From JANNPJ01 sp035474375 (GTDB lineage Bacteria > Actinomycetota > Actinomycetes > Actinomycetales > Kineosporiaceae), in contig DATINJ010000269.1 in NCBI GenBank assembly GCA_035474375.1, forward strand, positions 5,695 to 69,694: a DNA stretch of 64,000 nucleotides, given 5' to 3'. The first letter of the stretch is position 1. Each line of letters begins with the position of its first letter. This document shows, piece by piece, positions 60,158-64,000 of this stretch. The position numbers and the translations under genes were made by a program. Under the pieces are notes generated by a model. The model ran no database searches, was not told the origin of the DNA, and saw only the letters and a list, made by a program, of their open reading frames with translations.

Positions 60158-60847
60158 GTGATCACCGACCCGTTGGAGCCGATCGCCAGCAGGTATGCCT
60201 TCGACCTGAGCGTTGCCGTGCCGGGGGAAGACCTGATCGGAGTCGGCGCCGACCTCGAACCGGGGACCCTGCTGTCCGGCTATCGCGCCGGGGTCTTCCC
60301 GATGGGTCTGGGACGGCATGGTCGCGGGCCGCTCGGTTGGTGGTCGCCGGATCCGCGCGGGATCCTGCCGATCGACGGGCTGAAAATCAGCCGATCGCTG
60401 CGCCGCTCCGCGGCCGGATTCGAGATCCGGATCGACACCGCGTTCGATGACGTCGTCACGGCCTGCGCGGATTCCCGGCGGCCCGGACGCTGGATCACCC
60501 CACGGATCGCCGAGGGGTATCGCCGGCTGCACGACCTGGGCTGGGCCCACTCGGTGGAGTGCTGGAGAGAGGATCGCCTGGTCGGCGGGCTCTACGGGGT
60601 CGGGATCGGCGGGCTGTTCGCCGGCGAGTCGATGTTCCACCGGGAGACCGACGCGTCAAAGGTGGCGCTGGTCGCGCTGGTCGGAATCCTGGCCGAGGAC
60701 GGCGACACCCGGCGCCTGCTCGACGTCCAGTGGCGCACCGAGCACCTGGCCTCGCTCGGGGTCGTAGAGATCAGCCGAGACGACTACCGGCGTCGGCTGG
60801 AGGCGGCCCTGGCCGCGCCCCGGCCAAAGCAGCTGGAAACCCGATAA
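60158..60847 (+). CDS. aat: Leucyl/phenylalanyl-tRNA-protein transferase
   Basis: The 229-residue protein attaches leucine or phenylalanine to proteins with basic N-termini, marking them for ClpAP/ClpS degradation. Motifs are GVGADLEPGTLLSGYRAGVFPMG, GWWSPDPRGILP, RWITPRIAEGYRRLHDLGWAHSVE and GESMFHRETDASKVAL. The start is GTG 60158. The 12-mer TAGGCGTGTCTC at 60118-60129, in the gap after adoK, is shared with the palindromic element at 8986. The gene is convergent with its neighbour, ending one base before that stop. Confidence 0.95.
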   Translation: MITDPLEPIASRYAFDLSVAVPGEDLIGVGADLEPGTLLSGYRAGVFPMGLGRHGRGPLGWWSPDPRGILPIDGLKISRSLRRSAAGFEIRIDTAFDDVVTACADSRRPGRWITPRIAEGYRRLHDLGWAHSVECWREDRLVGGLYGVGIGGLFAGESMFHRETDASKVALVALVGILAEDGDTRRLLDVQWRTEHLASLGVVEISRDDYRRRLEAALAAPRPKQLETR

Positions 60848-60848
60848 T

Positions 60849-62030
60849 TTACCCCTCTGCCTCGAGGAACGCTCGAACTCGTTGCACCGCACCGGGGAGC
60901 GCCGCGCAGAAGGCCGCTACCTCAGCCTCGCCCACGCCCGGTGGCAGTCCGACCCGAAGATTTCCCTGCGTCAGCACCCCCATCGCCGCCAGTACATGGC
61001 TCGGCTGGAGGGTGGACGCCGTGCAGGCGGATCCCGAGCCGACCGCGAATCCGGCCCGGTCCAGTTCGTCGACGATCGCCTCGCCGTCCACATAGAGACA
61101 GGAAAACGTGACGACGTGCGGCAACCGGTGATCGGGGTCGCCGACCACCTCGGTGTCGGGGATCTCAGCGGCCACCGCGCGGATTCGGGCGGTCAGCGCG
61201 CGCAGCCGAGCGTCGCTGCGCTCGGCATCGGCGAGCACCGCCTGCACGCTGACCGCGGCGGCCAGTGCCGCCGGAACCGACGGTGTGCCCGGCACCCGCT
61301 CGGTGCCGTCGTCGCCCGGCGCGGCCGACGTCCACCGGGTGTTCGCACCCACCGCGAGCAGTCCCAGCCCGCCTGGAGCGCCCCAGGACCGAGGATCGGC
61401 CACCAGGAGATCCCAGCCGCTCGGCGTGGGTTGCCGGCCGGCCGAGGCAGCGAGGTCAACCAGGAGCGGGACCGCAGCGGCCCGGGCTGCCGCAGCCACC
61501 TCGGTGACCGGCTGAACGGTCCCGACCTCACCGTTGGCACTCTGCAAGCACGCGAGCGCGACGCCGGGGGAGCGCAGCGACTCGGTGAAGGCCTCGGCGT
61601 CCACCCGCCCCAGCCGGTCCACGCCGATCGGTACCGCGCCCTGCCCGGCGGCCTGCAGCACCGCGGAGTGCTCGACGGCGGAGAGCACCACCCGGTCTCC
61701 GGTCCGATGCCTGGCCTTCAGCGTTCCCAGGACGGCTGCGTGCACGGCCTCGACATGCGACCCGGTGAAGATCAGCTCCTCGGTGCGGGTGCCGAGCGCC
61801 GCCGCGAGCGCCTCCCGGGCGCCGTCCAGCAACAATCGAGCGCGACGACCTTCAGCGTGCAATCGGCGTGGATCGGCCCATCCTTCGTCGAGCGCCGCGA
61901 TCAGCGCCTCTCGCCCGGCCGGGTGCGGCGGAGTCACCGTGGCGGCGTCCAGATAGATCCGAGAATCACGGCGCTGAGCTGCGCCGGTACCGGTGGGGAA
62001 GGAGGTCACCGGACCAGTCTCTCGCGCCAT
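60849..62030 (-). CDS. Class V aminotransferase/cysteine desulfurase-like protein lacking a visible PLP lysine
   Basis: The protein (393 residues from ATG 62030) has the cysteine desulfurase fold: IYLDAATVTPPHP at the start, EELIFTGSHVEAVHA, VLSAVEHSAVLQAA, and a catalytic-cysteine loop GSGSACTASTLQPSHVL. Where active enzymes have a His-Lys pair binding pyridoxal phosphate, this one reads VADPRSWGAPGGLGLL with no lysine. I recall similar sequences in other actinobacteria beside ctaC, so it may be a distinct non-canonical group. GTG 62009 is an alternative start. It is divergent from ctaC. Confidence 0.82.
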   Translation of the reverse strand: MARETGPVTSFPTGTGAAQRRDSRIYLDAATVTPPHPAGREALIAALDEGWADPRRLHAEGRRARLLLDGAREALAAALGTRTEELIFTGSHVEAVHAAVLGTLKARHRTGDRVVLSAVEHSAVLQAAGQGAVPIGVDRLGRVDAEAFTESLRSPGVALACLQSANGEVGTVQPVTEVAAAARAAAVPLLVDLAASAGRQPTPSGWDLLVADPRSWGAPGGLGLLAVGANTRWTSAAPGDDGTERVPGTPSVPAALAAAVSVQAVLADAERSDARLRALTARIRAVAAEIPDTEVVGDPDHRLPHVVTFSCLYVDGEAIVDELDRAGFAVGSGSACTASTLQPSHVLAAMGVLTQGNLRVGLPPGVGEAEVAAFCAALPGAVQRVRAFLEAEG

Positions 62031-62187
62031 GGCGGATCGCGGGCCGACCCATCGCAGGCGGTTCCCAGGCAACCCGCTACGCTGCTCTCCAGCGAGAAAT
62101 CAAGACTGGTACCAGGCAAGAAGAGCACTCGTCCAACCAGGAAAAAGCACTCGGCGGCCAGGTCAAACTGAGCACCGGGTCGAGACC

Positions 62188-63108
62188 GTGGGAAGGCCGC
62201 CGTTGCGTTCGCACGAGGGGTTCCAACTGGCGCGTGGGCGCGCCCGAGCAGTGACCGTGATTCTGTCCGGCGCTGCCGTTCTGTCGTTGTCCGGTTGCAG
62301 CGATTCGATCAAGACGGGCTGGTTGCCCTCGGATGCGGGCACCACCAACCAGACCGGGCGGATCATTAATCTGTGGAACGGTTCCTGGATCGCCGCCCTG
62401 CTGGTCGGGGTGCTGGTCTGGGGTCTGGTGATCTGGGTGATGGTGGCGTACCGCCGTCGCAGCACCGACACGCACATGCCGGCCCAGATCCGCTACCACC
62501 TGCCACTCGAGATCATGTACACGATCATCCCGTTGATGATGGTTGGTGTGCTCTTCGGCTACACCTACCGGGACCAGACCGAGCTGATCTCCACGGACAC
62601 CAAGCCGGACCTGACCATCGGTGTCGTCGGCAAGCAGTGGTCGTGGGACTTCAACTACCTGAACGACGACGCGTACGAAACCGGTGTGCAGGGTGAGCTG
62701 ACGGGCAAGCCGGGCGTGGAGTCCGAGATTCCCACGCTCTACCTGCCGGTCAACGAGCTGGTGCAGTTCAACCTCACCGCGCGCGACGTCATCCACTCGT
62801 TCTGGATTCCGGCGTTCCTGATGAAGATGGACACCATCCCCGGCATCGAGAACAAGTTCCAGGTCGAGCCGCGGAAGATCGGCGACTACAAGGGCAAATG
62901 TGCCGAGCTGTGCGGCGAGTTCCACTCCGAGATGCTCTTCAACGTCAAGGTGGTCTCGCGGGCGGACTATGACGCGCACATCGCCGATCTCAAGGCGCGC
63001 GGCCAGTCTGGCTCGCTGCCGACGGAGCTCGGGCGCAGCGACATGACGCCGAAGAGTGGCTCCGAGGAGTCGGGGGACAGCAACGCGAATCCAGGGAACG
63101 GCGGGTAG
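62188..63108 (+). CDS. ctaC: Cytochrome c oxidase subunit II
   Basis: The 306-residue lipoprotein has a basic signal peptide ending in lipobox LSLSGC (Cys37), two membrane helices (WIAALLVGVLVWGLVIWVMV and IMYTIIPLMMVGVLFGYTY), the aromatic KQWSWDFNY electron entry patch and the CuA site HSFWIPAF plus CAELCGEFHSEM. It receives electrons from the cytochrome bcc complex for oxygen reduction. GTG 62188 gives a normal signal peptide; earlier in-frame codons are open but lie in promoter sequence. ctaD follows two bases after its stop. Confidence 0.94.
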   Translation: MGRPPLRSHEGFQLARGRARAVTVILSGAAVLSLSGCSDSIKTGWLPSDAGTTNQTGRIINLWNGSWIAALLVGVLVWGLVIWVMVAYRRRSTDTHMPAQIRYHLPLEIMYTIIPLMMVGVLFGYTYRDQTELISTDTKPDLTIGVVGKQWSWDFNYLNDDAYETGVQGELTGKPGVESEIPTLYLPVNELVQFNLTARDVIHSFWIPAFLMKMDTIPGIENKFQVEPRKIGDYKGKCAELCGEFHSEMLFNVKVVSRADYDAHIADLKARGQSGSLPTELGRSDMTPKSGSEESGDSNANPGNGG

Positions 63109-63110
63109 TC

Positions 63111-64000
63111 ATGACAGCCACCATTAGCAGTCGCGAAGTGCCGGCGGTCCCCAGAGTCGTTCCGGTTCGCAAGGGCGCCACCGCGGTCAAGTGGTTCACC
63201 ACCACCGACCACAAGGTGATCGGCAACCTCTACCTGATCAGCTCCTTCGGCTTCTTCCTCATCGCGGGCCTGATGGCGCTGCTGATCCGGGCCGAGCTGA
63301 TCAGCCCGGGGCTGCAGATCGTCAGCACGAAAGAGGAGTACAACCAGCTCTTCACGATGCACGGCACGATCATGCTGTTGCTGTTCGCGACCCCCCTGTT
63401 CGCCGGGTTCGCGAACGCGATCATGCCGCTGCAGATCGGCGCGCCGGACGTCGCCTTCCCGCGGCTGAACATGCTGTCCTACTGGCTGTACCTGTTCGGT
63501 GGCCTGATCGTGCTGGCCGGCTTCCTCACCCCGGCCGGTGCCGCGTCGTTCGGCTGGTTCGCCTACGCCCCACTCTCGAACGCCGTGTTCTCCCCGGGGC
63601 TGGGCGGTGACCTGTGGGTCTTCGGGCTGGCGATGGCCGGGTTCGGCACCATCCTCGGTGGCGTCAACTTCATCACCACGATCATCTGCATGCGTGCCCC
63701 CGGCATGACCATGTTCCGGATGCCGCTGTTCACCTGGAACGTGCTGATCACCAGCGTGCTGGTGCTGATGGCCTTCCCGCCGCTGGCCGCCGCGCTGCTC
63801 GCGCTCGGTGCCGATCGCCGTTTCGGGGCACAGGTTTTCGACCCGCAGAACGGCGGGGCGATGCTGTGGCAGCACCTGTTCTGGTTCTTCGGGCACCCCG
63901 AGGTCTACATCATCGCGCTGCCGTTCTTCGGCATCATCAGTGAGATCCTGCCGGTCTTCAGCCGCAAGCCGATCTTCGGCTACAAGGGCCTGGTGTTCGC
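63111..64000 (+). CDS. ctaD: Cytochrome c oxidase subunit I (3' end outside window)
   Basis: Starting at ATG 63111, 296 codons are present before the window ends. The protein shows TTTDHKVIGNLYLI, MHGTIMLLLFATPLFAGFANA (heme a histidine), GGVNFITTIICMRAPGM and WQHLFWFFGHPEVYI (CuB histidine and the crosslinked Tyr region). It is the catalytic subunit of the aa3 oxidase. It is cotranscribed with ctaC. The remaining CuB and heme ligands lie beyond 64000. Confidence 0.96.
   Translation, partial: MTATISSREVPAVPRVVPVRKGATAVKWFTTTDHKVIGNLYLISSFGFFLIAGLMALLIRAELISPGLQIVSTKEEYNQLFTMHGTIMLLLFATPLFAGFANAIMPLQIGAPDVAFPRLNMLSYWLYLFGGLIVLAGFLTPAGAASFGWFAYAPLSNAVFSPGLGGDLWVFGLAMAGFGTILGGVNFITTIICMRAPGMTMFRMPLFTWNVLITSVLVLMAFPPLAAALLALGADRRFGAQVFDPQNGGAMLWQHLFWFFGHPEVYIIALPFFGIISEILPVFSRKPIFGYKGLVF

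Noticed and set aside
1..64000. tRNA, rRNA, integrase or transposase genes.
   Set aside because: I looked at the intergenic regions and around the accessory block and saw none that I could support. A tRNA scan and a transposase profile search would settle this.

Overview
The window comes from a high-GC actinobacterium. The reading frames are strongly GC-biased at third positions, several starts look leaderless, and the gene content includes glnE/glnA, adoK, DUF4191 and DUF3043 genes. From memory, much of the order resembles the Mycobacterium tuberculosis stretch between ctaC (Rv2200c) and glnE (Rv2221c): ctaC, adoK, erpA-like, glycerate kinase, DUF3043, cobT/cobS, gcvT, pepB, dlaT/sucB, a TIGR01777 oxidoreductase, lipB, lipA, DUF4191, RDD, glnA1, glnE. 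Pectin use and a type II glutamine synthetase argue against a mycobacterium. A soil or plant-associated relative (Frankiales/Nakamurella-like) is an inference only.

Region 1 (1-4114): the tail of an unknown gene, a class I glutamine amidotransferase, and glnE. Region 2 (4128-27570) is a block of about 23.4 kb lying between glnE and glnA, two genes that are adjacent and convergent in M. tuberculosis. It holds a stress-protein/permease pair, a stand-alone SecD-SecF fusion, two palindromic intergenic elements, a type II glutamine synthetase, a DHA2-type exporter, a regulator with its SARP domain at the C-terminus, and a ten-gene LacI-controlled sugar operon. The operon encodes two ABC permeases, a binding lipoprotein, two Gfo/Idh/MocA oxidoreductases, a DUF993 aldolase-like protein, a TIM-barrel isomerase, a secreted pectate lyase, a PmoA-like protein and a LacI repressor. 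It has no transport ATPase gene. Two LacI-type operators flank its promoter, and three 24-bp-phased inverted-repeat boxes lie further upstream.

Region 3 (27622-42631): type I glutamine synthetase glnA, with a near-consensus four-part GlnR site upstream, then a degraded gene between direct repeats, VOC and RDD genes, lipoate synthesis (lipB-lipA-DUF4191), an FAD oxidoreductase, an unusual Ser/Thr kinase, and the lipoylated complex genes sucB and lpd. LipB/LipA would supply the lipoyl groups used by SucB and by the glycine cleavage system. A 92-residue protein made of six QDKW repeats, with its own terminator, sits before pepA.

Region 4 (42774-64000): pepA, gcvT, cobalamin nucleotide-loop genes (cobS, cobT-like, MBL-CobU fusion), an aldo/keto reductase, DUF3043, a TetR regulator convergent with two acyl-CoA dehydrogenases, an M20 peptidase, Uma2, nadA, glycerate kinase, erpA, adoK, aat, a class V aminotransferase-like protein without a recognisable PLP lysine, and ctaC-ctaD, the latter cut by the window end.

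The strongest candidates for something undescribed are the pectate-lyase operon with its two layers of operators and the QDKW tandem-repeat protein. The inverted SARP regulator is a further architecture worth checking. I saw no tRNA or rRNA gene, no CRISPR array and no complete insertion sequence.
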